Assembly (NCBI RefSeq): GCF_007753095.1
Contig: NZ_CP036348.1
Coordinates: forward strand, 7,231,411-7,295,410
From: Rosistilla carotiformis
GTDB lineage: Bacteria > Planctomycetota > Planctomycetia > Pirellulales > Pirellulaceae
Direction of reading: 5' to 3'
Length of the DNA stretch: 64,000 bases
The position numbers and the translations under genes are program-made. Positions 39,268 through 48,206 of the stretch are shown piece after piece. Each line of letters starts with the position of its first letter. Within the stretch, counting starts at the first letter, position 1. The notes beneath the pieces are model-generated. The model did no database searches and was not told the DNA's origin. It saw only the letters and a program-made list of their open reading frames with translations.

Positions 39268-40313
39268 TGCTTCGGTGGCTCGCTGGACAACAGGACCAAG
39301 GTTTCGACGACGCGGATCTTCTGGGCGTCGGTCAGCGTCAGGTATTGATGCAAGCCATCTTCCGCCGGTGCGAAGGTCGTCAGCCCATCGTCGGCGACGG
39401 TGACCGTGCCGCGTGGGGAGAGCCCAAAATAATCGCGACCCGGACGGACGGCGATCAGCACGCTGGTCAGATCCCAAGTCGGTCGATTGTGGGGTGGCGG
39501 ATTGTAAGCGATGTAGGCTTCGGCCAACGGATGATGCGGCACGTAGCCGTAATCCTGCTCGATACTTTCGTGCGGGTAAGCGACAGCCAAACCGATCTCA
39601 AAACCGCTCCAGAGGATCGGCGTTGGCCAATCGGTGGCGAGGGCTTGAGCCGCCGGAATGTCTTTGATGATGTTGTATTCCTTGTGGTCGTACGGGCCCT
39701 TGGAACCGGAGATCTTGGTGAATGCGCCAGCCATCGCCGACAGCAGGCGAACCTTCTTTTTGACAAGGGCCGTGCCGTTCAACGGGCTCACATCGTCCGG
39801 TTTTGACTTCAGCAGATCTGCTAGGTTCGTCGAAAAGCCGACTTGAGCGATCACCACGCTGCCATCCTCCGCGTCGGCCAGCGCCTTTCGCAAGACAGTC
39901 ACCGCGTCGGGAGCGTCTTTGCCCGATTCCAGGTCGTGTGGGAAACGGAACTCATCGCCATCTTTGATCGATGCCAAGCCGTTGAATCGCCCGGTGCCAG
40001 GCGTCACGCCGCTGCGGCAAACGCCGATCGGAATCTCTCCGCGTCCATAAAACGTGTTGACGGCATCGGTGAAGGGAGCGGCCATCGGATCGTCTTTGGT
40101 GATCGTTACGGCCAGCAGTTCGCACTCGCCGCGAGACTGCAGCGAATGGATCATTCCCAACGCCAGCACATCGTCGACGTCGTTGCCGATGTCGGTGTCA
40201 AAGATCAACGGCACGGGACGTTTTTCATCGTCGGCATTCGAAAACGCTGGCAAGCAGCACAGCGATACCAGCAACAGCGGCAGGACGAGAGAGCGTGAAC
40301 GATCGATCATCAT
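39264..40313 (-). CDS. Exported nucleoside hydrolase family protein (copy 2)
   Basis: A 349-residue enzyme with a signal peptide (LVLPLLLVSLCCLPAFSNA). The metal-binding motif is FDTDIGNDVDDVLALGMIH. It probably hydrolyses ribonucleosides outside the cytoplasm. It is a close tandem paralogue of copy 3, sharing long blocks such as RGECELLAVTITKD, AVNTFYGRGEIPIGVCRSG and DYGYVPHHPLAEAY. ATG at 40313 or 40310 can start. Its stop overlaps the rbsK start (ATGA), which ties the hydrolase directly to ribose phosphorylation. Confidence 0.9.
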   Translation of the reverse strand: MMIDRSRSLVLPLLLVSLCCLPAFSNADDEKRPVPLIFDTDIGNDVDDVLALGMIHSLQSRGECELLAVTITKDDPMAAPFTDAVNTFYGRGEIPIGVCRSGVTPGTGRFNGLASIKDGDEFRFPHDLESGKDAPDAVTVLRKALADAEDGSVVIAQVGFSTNLADLLKSKPDDVSPLNGTALVKKKVRLLSAMAGAFTKISGSKGPYDHKEYNIIKDIPAAQALATDWPTPILWSGFEIGLAVAYPHESIEQDYGYVPHHPLAEAYIAYNPPPHNRPTWDLTSVLIAVRPGRDYFGLSPRGTVTVADDGLTTFAPAEDGLHQYLTLTDAQKIRVVETLVLLSSEPPKQ

Positions 40314-40348
40314 GGGAAGAACCTCTGGGGTGTCGGGTTTCGTAGCGT

Positions 40349-41395
40349 TCAACGTTGGGGCGGTTCGCTGGACAAGAGGACCAGCGTTTCGATCACGCGG
40401 AGCTTTTGGTCCTCGGTCAGCGTGAGGTATCGGTGGCGGCCGTCGGGCGACGGCGTGAACTGGGTCGATCCATCGTCGGCGACCGCAACGCTGCCGGGTT
40501 GGGAGATACCAAAGTAGTTGCGATTGGGGCGAACGACTTGCAGCACGCTGGTCAGATCCCAGGTGGGACGATTGTGCGGTGGCGGCAGGAAGGCGACGTA
40601 GGCTTCGGCTAGCGGATGATGCGGCACGTAACCGTAATCCTGCTGGATGCTTTGGTGCGGGTAGGGGAGCGAGATGCCGATCTCGTAACCACTCCACAAA
40701 AGTGGCGTCGGCCAGTGGTGAGCCACCGCCTGCGCCGACGGGATGTCTTTGATGATGTTGTATCCCTTGTGATCCTTCAGCCGACCGACCGCTTCGGCTG
40801 GCTTGGGAAATGCGCCAGCCATCAACGACAGCAAGCGGACCTTCTGTTTGACAAGAGCTTCTCCGTCCAACGGACTCACGTCGTCCGGTTTTGATTTCAG
40901 CAGGTTCGCCAGGTTGGTCGAAAAGCCAACTTGAGCGATCACGACGCTGTGGTCGTCGGCCGCAGCCAACGTCTCTCGCAAAACCGAGACCGCATCGAGA
41001 GCATCGTCTCCCGACAAAAGATCGTGCGGGTAGCGGAGCCGCTGGCCTTCTTTCTGCTTCGCCAGTTGCGTGAATCGCCCCGGTTCGGGAGTTTTTCCAC
41101 TGCGGCAGACACCGATCGGAATCTCGCCACGTCCATAAAACGTGTTGACGGCATCGGCAAACGGAGCGGCCAGCGGCTGATCTTTGGTGATCGTCACGGC
41201 CAACAGCTCGCACTCGCCGCGCGACTGCAACGCATGGATCATCCCCAGCGCCAACGCGTCGTCGACATCGTTGCCGATATCGGTATCGAAAATCAGCGGC
41301 ACCGGCCGCCTTTCATCGTCAGCTGCCAACGCGGGTAGGGCTCCAATCCAAGCCAGCATCAACGTCGCGGCGGCGCATCGAAAACGATCGAACAT
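40349..41395 (-). CDS. Exported nucleoside hydrolase family protein (copy 3), first gene of the ribose operon
   Basis: A 348-residue enzyme with a signal peptide (AATLMLAWIGALPALAA) and the same FDTDIGNDVDDALALGMIH calcium site as copy 2. The two differ mostly in surface-like segments, so they may prefer different nucleosides. It is the most upstream gene of the minus-strand operon, 35 bp before copy 2. The operon promoter should lie in the 516-bp region to the right. No dedicated regulator gene is adjacent. Confidence 0.9.
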   Translation of the reverse strand: MFDRFRCAAATLMLAWIGALPALAADDERRPVPLIFDTDIGNDVDDALALGMIHALQSRGECELLAVTITKDQPLAAPFADAVNTFYGRGEIPIGVCRSGKTPEPGRFTQLAKQKEGQRLRYPHDLLSGDDALDAVSVLRETLAAADDHSVVIAQVGFSTNLANLLKSKPDDVSPLDGEALVKQKVRLLSLMAGAFPKPAEAVGRLKDHKGYNIIKDIPSAQAVAHHWPTPLLWSGYEIGISLPYPHQSIQQDYGYVPHHPLAEAYVAFLPPPHNRPTWDLTSVLQVVRPNRNYFGISQPGSVAVADDGSTQFTPSPDGRHRYLTLTEDQKLRVIETLVLLSSEPPQR

Positions 41396-41911
41396 CGGGT
41401 GGGAAACTTTCCAGGGGATGGAGGCGTAGTGGTTGGATCGGCATTGCAATCGGATCGCCAAGGGAAGATTGGCTCCTCTTGGCAGTCGGACGTGACAGTA
41501 TAAAACCGCCGCCACTGAAATGCCATCGCGTGAGCGCGGTTGCCGAACGCGAAACCCTATTTCCATCGGGGCCATTCTGCGTCTCTCTACTCTCGTCCTT
41601 TCCACCCGGCGATCAACCCGCCTCAACCATCCTGCCACCCCGAGCATCGTTTGGCCCAATCGCACAAGCATCTGCTTCTGCGTCTCCGGTCGATCGAACG
41701 CGCGGCCCGCTGGGCACGCGGTTAAACAAAAAAAGCGGGCCATTTGGGGCGGGGGTGTCGCGGTGTCGCGGTGTCGCCTGGGCAACGTTGCTCTACCGCC
41801 AGATCGGGTGCGAACGTTTTTCCACAACAACGGTCTGTTTAGGTGTAGTTCTTGTATCTAGGGCAACGACCTCGCCCTGAAACTCGAAGCTGTTACGAGA
41901 GGAGTTAACTG
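41396..41911. other. Intergenic region with REP remnant and 8-bp tandem repeat
   Basis: No gene is supported. Positions 41699-41734 are, on the minus strand, a partial copy of the REP-like element at 28188-28228 (T-run, GTTTAACCGCG, CGGGCCGCGCG). Immediately to the right, GGTGTCGC is repeated three times in tandem (41754-41777). The left part should hold the promoter of the ribose/nucleoside hydrolase operon. Confidence 0.6.
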
Positions 41912-42205
41912 ATGGAATCGCTGGAAGAGAAGCTGCAAATGTTGCGAGAGAAGTATCCGCTGGTTCCTCACACCGCGGCCGGACAGATGTGGTCGTCGGT
42001 GCGGCGCATGAAAGCGGAAAAGGAGCTGGGGATTCCGATCGACCGCCGCACGGGATTTGCAGTTTCGCTAGAGTCGGGGTTAGCTGCGAATGAGATGCAG
42101 GAGGAGGCGTGGGAGGAGTTTTACGCTGGCCTGTGCGACGACCTCCACCAGCGGTTTCCCGAGTTGTACCGCAGCACCTTTCGCGATGCCGCCGATGCAA
42201 CTTAA
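41912..42205 (+). CDS. Small hypothetical protein
   Basis: A 97-residue acidic, alpha-helical protein with no recognised domain (MESLEEKLQMLREKYP at the start). No signal peptide or membrane segment is seen. An AGAGGAG stretch lies about 9-15 bases upstream of the ATG, which supports it as a real gene. The next genes on the same strand are the AbiE pair, 255 bp away. No function is proposed. Confidence 0.55.
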   Translation: MESLEEKLQMLREKYPLVPHTAAGQMWSSVRRMKAEKELGIPIDRRTGFAVSLESGLAANEMQEEAWEEFYAGLCDDLHQRFPELYRSTFRDAADAT

Positions 42206-42460
42206 CTGCACCGCTCCGTCCCAACGCAGATCGCCCGAGATGCACAAGCGTGCGTGATTCACACGTCGACGCGGACGTTGCCGAGCAAGAGCAAAGCGAT
42301 TGGGGGATCGTTGCCGATCCGCGGCTTGGACTTGAAGGCGGCGGCTTTTTCGCTGGGGGCACGACGACTCGGGGTTTGCTTCGTCTGCATCATTGTGTTC
42401 GACATGGTTGATCGCTCATGGTACAAAACACCTCCCGGTTCGTTTTCCAGGAGGTCATTT
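42206..42460. other. Leader region upstream of the abiE operon with short overlapping frames
   Basis: These 255 bases have open frames on both strands: a minus-strand frame of 47 codons from ATG 42404 (MSNTMMQTKQTPSRR...) and a plus-strand frame running into the antitoxin. I cannot decide that either is translated. The left end (42213-42236) is one member of the 24-bp direct repeat that recurs at 44178-44201. The right end carries AGGAGG (42449-42454), the ribosome site of the antitoxin gene. Confidence 0.4.
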
Positions 42461-43087
42461 GTGACACACGCCAAACCGTCGTCTCGTCTTTCATCAACGC
42501 TTCGCGCGACGGAGATCTTTCGCGCTCATGGCGGCATGATGAGGATGGCCGATGCCGTGCGGGTGGGGATCAGTCGTCGAACGCTGTACCAAATGCGAGA
42601 CTCTGGACAGCTGGAGCAGCTGGCCCGAGGACTCTATCGGATCGCAGACCTGCCGCCGCTTAGCGAACCCGACCTAGTCACGGTCGCACAGAAGGTCCCC
42701 CAGGGAGTCGTCTACCTGATTTCAGCACTCGCGTTCCATGGGCTGACGACGCAGATTCCGCATGAAGTGTGGATCGCGATACCGCGCAATAGCGAACCGC
42801 CCCGGCTGGCCTTTCCTCCGACGCGAGCGGCTCGGCTCAGCGACATCGCCTATCAACTTGGGATCGAAAGACACAACTGCGATGGCGTGACCGTGAAGGT
42901 CTACTCTCGCGAAAAAACGCTCGTCGATTGTTTCTGTCGCCGAAACGAGATCGGACTCGATGTCGCGATCGAAGCGGTCAAGGCATACCGGACTCAGAAG
43001 CGGACCAACTTTGACTTGGTCATGGACTACGCCAAGAAGCTACGAGCGGCAAAGACGATGCGGCCCTATCTGGAGGCGTTGTTGTGA
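42461..43087 (+). CDS. AbiEi-like antitoxin / transcriptional regulator (type IV toxin-antitoxin)
   Basis: A 208-residue AbiEi-family protein. The N-terminal part has a winged helix-turn-helix (MRMADAVRVGISRRTLYQMRD..., then GLYRIADLPP), typically used to repress its own operon. The C-terminal domain pattern (GVVYLISALAFHGLTTQIPHEVWIAIPR ... VKVYSREKTLVDCF) is the AbiEi antitoxin domain. The start is GTG 42461, with a perfect AGGAGG six bases upstream at 42449-42454; longer in-frame starts lack a ribosome site. GTGA overlap with the toxin gene is the normal AbiE layout. Related pairs abort phage infection or stabilise genomic regions. Confidence 0.88.
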   Translation: MTHAKPSSRLSSTLRATEIFRAHGGMMRMADAVRVGISRRTLYQMRDSGQLEQLARGLYRIADLPPLSEPDLVTVAQKVPQGVVYLISALAFHGLTTQIPHEVWIAIPRNSEPPRLAFPPTRAARLSDIAYQLGIERHNCDGVTVKVYSREKTLVDCFCRRNEIGLDVAIEAVKAYRTQKRTNFDLVMDYAKKLRAAKTMRPYLEALL

Positions 43088-44013
43088 CGCGCGATCTGGC
43101 AGCGTCTGTTCGCGGGCGTCTGCTTCGTCAGGCAAAAGAATCCGGCCGGCCGCTGCAAGAATTGCTTCAGTATTTTGCGATGGAACGCTTCTTGTTCCGG
43201 TTGTCTCGATCGGAACACGTCGATCGTTTCGTCCTGAAGGGAGCGCTCATGTTTCGTGTTTGGGGCACACCCCAGACACGTGCGACGCGCGATATCGACC
43301 TGCTGGCTCGGGCCGACAATTCAGTCGACTCAATGACACAGATCATGCGGTCGGTTTGCGAACATGCGGTTGCACCCGATGGCGTTATATTTCACGGCGA
43401 GAGCGTGCAAGGCATCGCGATCAAAGAAGATGCCGACTACTTAGGCGTACGCGTGACGTTTCTGGCGACGATCCAAAACGCTCGGTTGCCGATGCAAATC
43501 GATATTGGGTTTGGGGACGTTGTGAATCCAGCGGCAATAACGATCGCCTACCCCACGATGCTCGACTTTGAACCGGCCAAACTGATCGGTTACCCACGAG
43601 AAACCGTGATCGCTGAGAAGTTTGAAGCGATGGTAAAGCTCGGGCAACTCAACAGTCGCATGAAAGACTTCTACGACATCCTTATCTTGTCCCGGCAGTT
43701 TGCCTTCGATGGCGAGTCGCTTGCCACAGCGATCTCCGCGACGTTTCGAAATCGAGCGACGATGGCCAAGGCGAATCCGCCGGCATTCTCCAATGAGTTT
43801 GCCAACGATCCAGGGAAGCAAATCCAGTGGGCCAGCTTCATTCGCAAATCGAAGCTTTCGGATGTTCCCGATGCTATAGCTGACGCGATTCGTGAGATCG
43901 CTGGTTTCCTGAACCCCATCGCAAAAGCAATCGAGTCAAACGAGCCTTTCGCCGCCACCTGGTCTCCCGGCTCCGGATGGATTCAGTCGCAACCGCCCAC
44001 CAACAGCGAGTAG
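43084..44013 (+). CDS. AbiEii-like nucleotidyltransferase toxin (type IV toxin-antitoxin)
   Basis: A 309-residue DNA-polymerase-beta-like nucleotidyltransferase. The motif FVLKGALMFRVWG (residues 49-61) followed by TRDIDLLA with D70 and D72 is the active-site layout of AbiEii toxins. A later helix VIAEKFEAMVKLGQLNSRMKDFYDIL is also a family mark. Relatives transfer nucleotides, in known cases to tRNA acceptor ends, and arrest growth. Catalytic residues are intact, so the toxin is presumably functional. Start GTG 43084 overlaps the antitoxin stop. The operon is bracketed by 24-bp direct repeats. Confidence 0.9.
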   Translation: MTRDLAASVRGRLLRQAKESGRPLQELLQYFAMERFLFRLSRSEHVDRFVLKGALMFRVWGTPQTRATRDIDLLARADNSVDSMTQIMRSVCEHAVAPDGVIFHGESVQGIAIKEDADYLGVRVTFLATIQNARLPMQIDIGFGDVVNPAAITIAYPTMLDFEPAKLIGYPRETVIAEKFEAMVKLGQLNSRMKDFYDILILSRQFAFDGESLATAISATFRNRATMAKANPPAFSNEFANDPGKQIQWASFIRKSKLSDVPDAIADAIREIAGFLNPIAKAIESNEPFAATWSPGSGWIQSQPPTNSE

Positions 44014-44134
44014 GGCTGTTGGAGGGACAGAGTGAATTTTTGTTGGAGCCGACAGCGCTTGCCGTGGATGGTTGGTGGCAGGCTCCTGGGCGACGTGGGC
44101 TGTTGCAAAATTGTCCCACGAGAACGCTGTCCCC

Positions 44135-44201
44135 GGCGATGTTCTGTTGCGATTAGAATATGGTGCCGCAACGCATTGCTCCGTCCCAACGCAGATCGCC
44201 C
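44135..44201. repeat. Composite intergenic repeat right of the abiE operon
   Basis: Positions 44135-44169 (35 bp, containing GTTCTGTTGCGATTAGAAT) recur exactly at 45491-45525. Positions 44178-44201 (24 bp, containing CCCAACGCAGATCGCCC) recur exactly at 42213-42236. This segment therefore shares sequence both with the left side of the abiE operon and with the region before the third sulfatase gene. Confidence 0.85.
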
Positions 44202-44257
44202 AAAATACACGCCAATGCAGAATTCGTGCTGCGAAAAATCAAACGTATTGGACAGGG

Positions 44258-45127
44258 CTATTCCTCGCGCTGCCAGATTGTTCTGAGCACGCTGCATGTA
44301 GAGAGGAGGGCGTTGCGTTCGATTGGACTCATCCGCGACAAGTAGTCGCGAAGACTTTCGCCGGGGCGCAGAATGCGTGCGTACTGCATATATTCTTTCA
44401 ACTGCTGTTCGGTCAGCAGATCGTACGCCTGCCCATAATTGGCGAGATGTTGGTGGCGGTCGCTGGCCGCGACCGCCGCAAAGGATTCTTGCGGAGATTT
44501 GCCCATCTGGCGGGCTTTAACGAAGGCCGCATTCATCCGGGCTTGGATCGATGCGTGCGCCGATTGGATGCGTTGGAGTTCCGCAATTTGATCGTCGCTG
44601 AGTTGCCAATAGGCTTGGCAAAGCGGATGGGTGATTGCCTCCAACCGCTTGGATTGGATCAAAATCATCACAAACACCCGCAGGTCACTGTGATTGCCAA
44701 GCGTTGTGATCGACTCGATAAACTGCTGCTCCTCCGCTTCCGCAGCTTCGACCGCCTGCTGGATCGCTGTGTTGTAGCGGCCTACACCTTCGGGGCTCTC
44801 GTCGTGCCGAAGGCGTGCGAATCGATTGAGATGTTCGACCTCCTCGCGTTTGTAGTCATCGAACTCCTTCTGGATATAGTTCGACAATTGATCCGACTGA
44901 AGAAATGGCAAGATCTCGCCAGCATGTCGCTCCATCAAATCGATCACCGAAGAAGTACGGCTTTTCCATTGCGAAGCATCGACATTCGGCCCGATCCTCA
45001 CGACGCGTTGTTGAGGTATCGGTTGAGCAACCGCGCAGTGCGAATCACAGCACGTCACTTCCCACAGCACAACGAGCATCATGATCGCGTGAATTGACGC
45101 GGCAATTGCGGACCTGTTTTCCTTCAT
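44258..45127 (-). CDS. Secreted hypothetical protein
   Basis: A 289-residue protein. The N-terminus (IAASIHAIMMLVVLWEVTCCDSHCAVA) looks like a signal peptide. The remainder is alpha-helical and charged (QKEFDDYKREEVEHLNRFARLR, AVEAAEAEEQQFIESI) and ends with LLTEQQLKEYMQYARIL. No catalytic motif is recognised. I use ATG 45127 because it directly precedes the signal; frames from 45202 add three further possible starts. The gene lies between the two copies of the 35-bp repeat (44135 and 45491). Confidence 0.65.
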   Translation of the reverse strand: MKENRSAIAASIHAIMMLVVLWEVTCCDSHCAVAQPIPQQRVVRIGPNVDASQWKSRTSSVIDLMERHAGEILPFLQSDQLSNYIQKEFDDYKREEVEHLNRFARLRHDESPEGVGRYNTAIQQAVEAAEAEEQQFIESITTLGNHSDLRVFVMILIQSKRLEAITHPLCQAYWQLSDDQIAELQRIQSAHASIQARMNAAFVKARQMGKSPQESFAAVAASDRHQHLANYGQAYDLLTEQQLKEYMQYARILRPGESLRDYLSRMSPIERNALLSTCSVLRTIWQREE

Positions 45128-45374
45128 GACCTGCGGCCTATACATTGGCAGAACAGCGTGGGACATTCGCATTTGCTCACCGTTTTTGTGCAACATGTAC
45201 ATGACAAATACATCGCAAGTCGTGGATGGATGAAGTTATCACGAGTTCTTTTTCTGTCAAAAGATTCACATGGCTAACAGCCTCAAACTATCGGTGATCG
45301 CTAACTTCACATTACCCTGCGGGGCATTCCGCACCATTCGCTACAAATAGCGGCCACCAGGATGCCAAAGCATT

Positions 45375-45406
45375 CGCTGCCGCAAATGCAGCGTTTTTTC
45401 TTTTTT
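45375..45406 (+). terminator. Orphan Rho-independent terminator
   Basis: Stem CGCTGC / GCAGCG (45375-45380 and 45388-45393) with a 7-base loop is followed by TTTTTTCTTTTTT. It points rightward, but the nearest upstream plus-strand gene ends at 44013 and the intervening gene is on the minus strand. It may end a small RNA starting somewhere after 45128. Confidence 0.7.
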
Positions 45407-45544
45407 ATGATGCTGGCTCCAGGCGAACAACATCGTCGCAAGGGGTTTTGGGCAGAGGGATTGCCAACGGAATACCGTCTCGAACGGCCTGGCGATGTTC
45501 TGTTGCGATTAGAATATGGTGCCGCGTCTATTAGTATTGCTTCA

Positions 45545-45619
45545 CGTTGGTCGCCTTTCGCTCCGCGAAAGTACGCCCGGGAAACAACGCTGATTTCGCG
45601 GAGCGAAAGGCGACCAACG
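45545..45619. repeat. Perfect 26-bp inverted repeat (REP-like)
   Basis: The arms 45545-45570 and 45594-45619 are perfect reverse complements and flank a 23-base loop. Their core CTTTCGCTCCGCGAAA also occurs as a single arm at 663-684, after the first methyltransferase copy, and in decayed form at 3427-3445. In RNA it would form a very stable hairpin about 40 bases before the sulfatase start. Confidence 0.85.
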
Positions 45620-45660
45620 GCAGGCCTGCCTTCTTTTAGAACTGCAACGGGAGCCCCACG

Positions 45661-47229
<1,569 letters not shown>

Positions 47230-47361
47230 TCGTCCCCGAGGATGGATTTGCAAGCGACGCCGTGACACCTCCGTTCGACAAAACTAACGGGCGTCGGTAC
47301 AAAGGGTGCTTCCGCTTCGATGACGCTTCCCCTTCCATGTCTTTCCTCCCCAACGCACTTT

Positions 47362-48150
47362 ATGGTCATTGGCCGCAGCATCGATCGCGTTCTCGACGCA
47401 CTGAAGTGGCCGATCGGAGCGTTTGCGGTACTGATGTTGGGCCCATTATGTTACGCCACGCTACGGTTCGCCGGGCGGATCTGGCAACACCCCTGGAGCC
47501 TGATCTGGTTCGTCGCCGGGATCCTCGCCTACGCGTTCGCATGGCGACCGTTCATGCGGAAATGGTTGAAGAGCGATTGGATGCTGACGGTCGAACATGA
47601 ACTGACGCACGCGTTGTTTGCCGTGCTGACCGGGCATCGCGTGAAAAGCTTCCAAGTGACCCGCAAAGGGGGCCGAGTGGAAGTTGTGGGAGGATCGAAT
47701 TGGTTGATTGCGTTGGCCCCGTATTTCTTCCCGACCGCCCCGTTAATCCTGTTACTGTTTGCGATCCTGATGCCCTTGGGAACGTTGCTGCCGTGGACGG
47801 GGCTGTTTCTCGGTTTTTCGATGGCCTATCACGTTCGATCGACGTGGACCGAAACCCATGGGGCACAGACCGATTTCGACCAGGCGGGCCGCTGGTTCAC
47901 ACTCGCCTTTCTGCCCTCGGCCAACCTCTGCGCCATCGGCCTGGTTGCCAGTTTCGCCGTCGGCGGTTGGGATGGCATGCAGCAATTCACTCGCGACGCG
48001 AGCACGGCGATTCATTGGTTGGTGATGCTGGTACCCTCAGCGCTCAGCTGGCCCGTCGAAGAATCCCCGATGCTCGATCCGGCCCCAGTGCCCGATCCCG
48101 TCGCGACCGACCCCAGGGTGATCGGATTGATTTCCGTGGCTGCTCGGTAA
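47362..48150 (+). CDS. Membrane protein with HExxH motif, M50-like
   Basis: A 262-residue multi-pass membrane protein. About five hydrophobic helices are visible. After the second comes VEHELTHALFAVLTGHRV, an HExxH zinc motif at residues 79-83 set against a membrane helix, as in site-2-protease-like (M50B) peptidases. A later NPDG-type motif is not evident, although the segment TETHGAQTDFDQAG might supply the third ligand. It is therefore a candidate membrane metalloprotease, not a certain one. Start at ATG 47362; the longer frame to 47320 adds no recognisable signal. Confidence 0.65.
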   Translation: MVIGRSIDRVLDALKWPIGAFAVLMLGPLCYATLRFAGRIWQHPWSLIWFVAGILAYAFAWRPFMRKWLKSDWMLTVEHELTHALFAVLTGHRVKSFQVTRKGGRVEVVGGSNWLIALAPYFFPTAPLILLLFAILMPLGTLLPWTGLFLGFSMAYHVRSTWTETHGAQTDFDQAGRWFTLAFLPSANLCAIGLVASFAVGGWDGMQQFTRDASTAIHWLVMLVPSALSWPVEESPMLDPAPVPDPVATDPRVIGLISVAAR

Positions 48151-48206
48151 GCGAACCCGACATCGCCGCGTGGCTCCCAGCCCGGCAGGACGACCGTGCG
48201 GCGCGA

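Larger units (their letters stand above)
45128..45660. other. Intergenic region with orphan terminator, palindrome and 35-bp repeat
   Basis: No protein gene is supported in these 533 bases. From left to right it holds a plus-strand Rho-independent terminator with no plus-strand gene before it (45375-45406), the second copy of the 35-bp repeat (45491-45525) and a large inverted repeat (45545-45619). It ends at the third sulfatase gene. Confidence 0.6.

Noticed and set aside
41704-41741. Terminator formed by GGCCCGCT / AGCGGGCC arms
   Set aside because: The A/T run lies inside the loop, not after the stem; better explained as part of the REP-like repeat.
42259-42474. Minus-strand 71-codon gene upstream of the antitoxin
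   Set aside because: It overlaps the antitoxin ribosome site and start and has no clear ribosome site of its own; kept only as part of the leader region.
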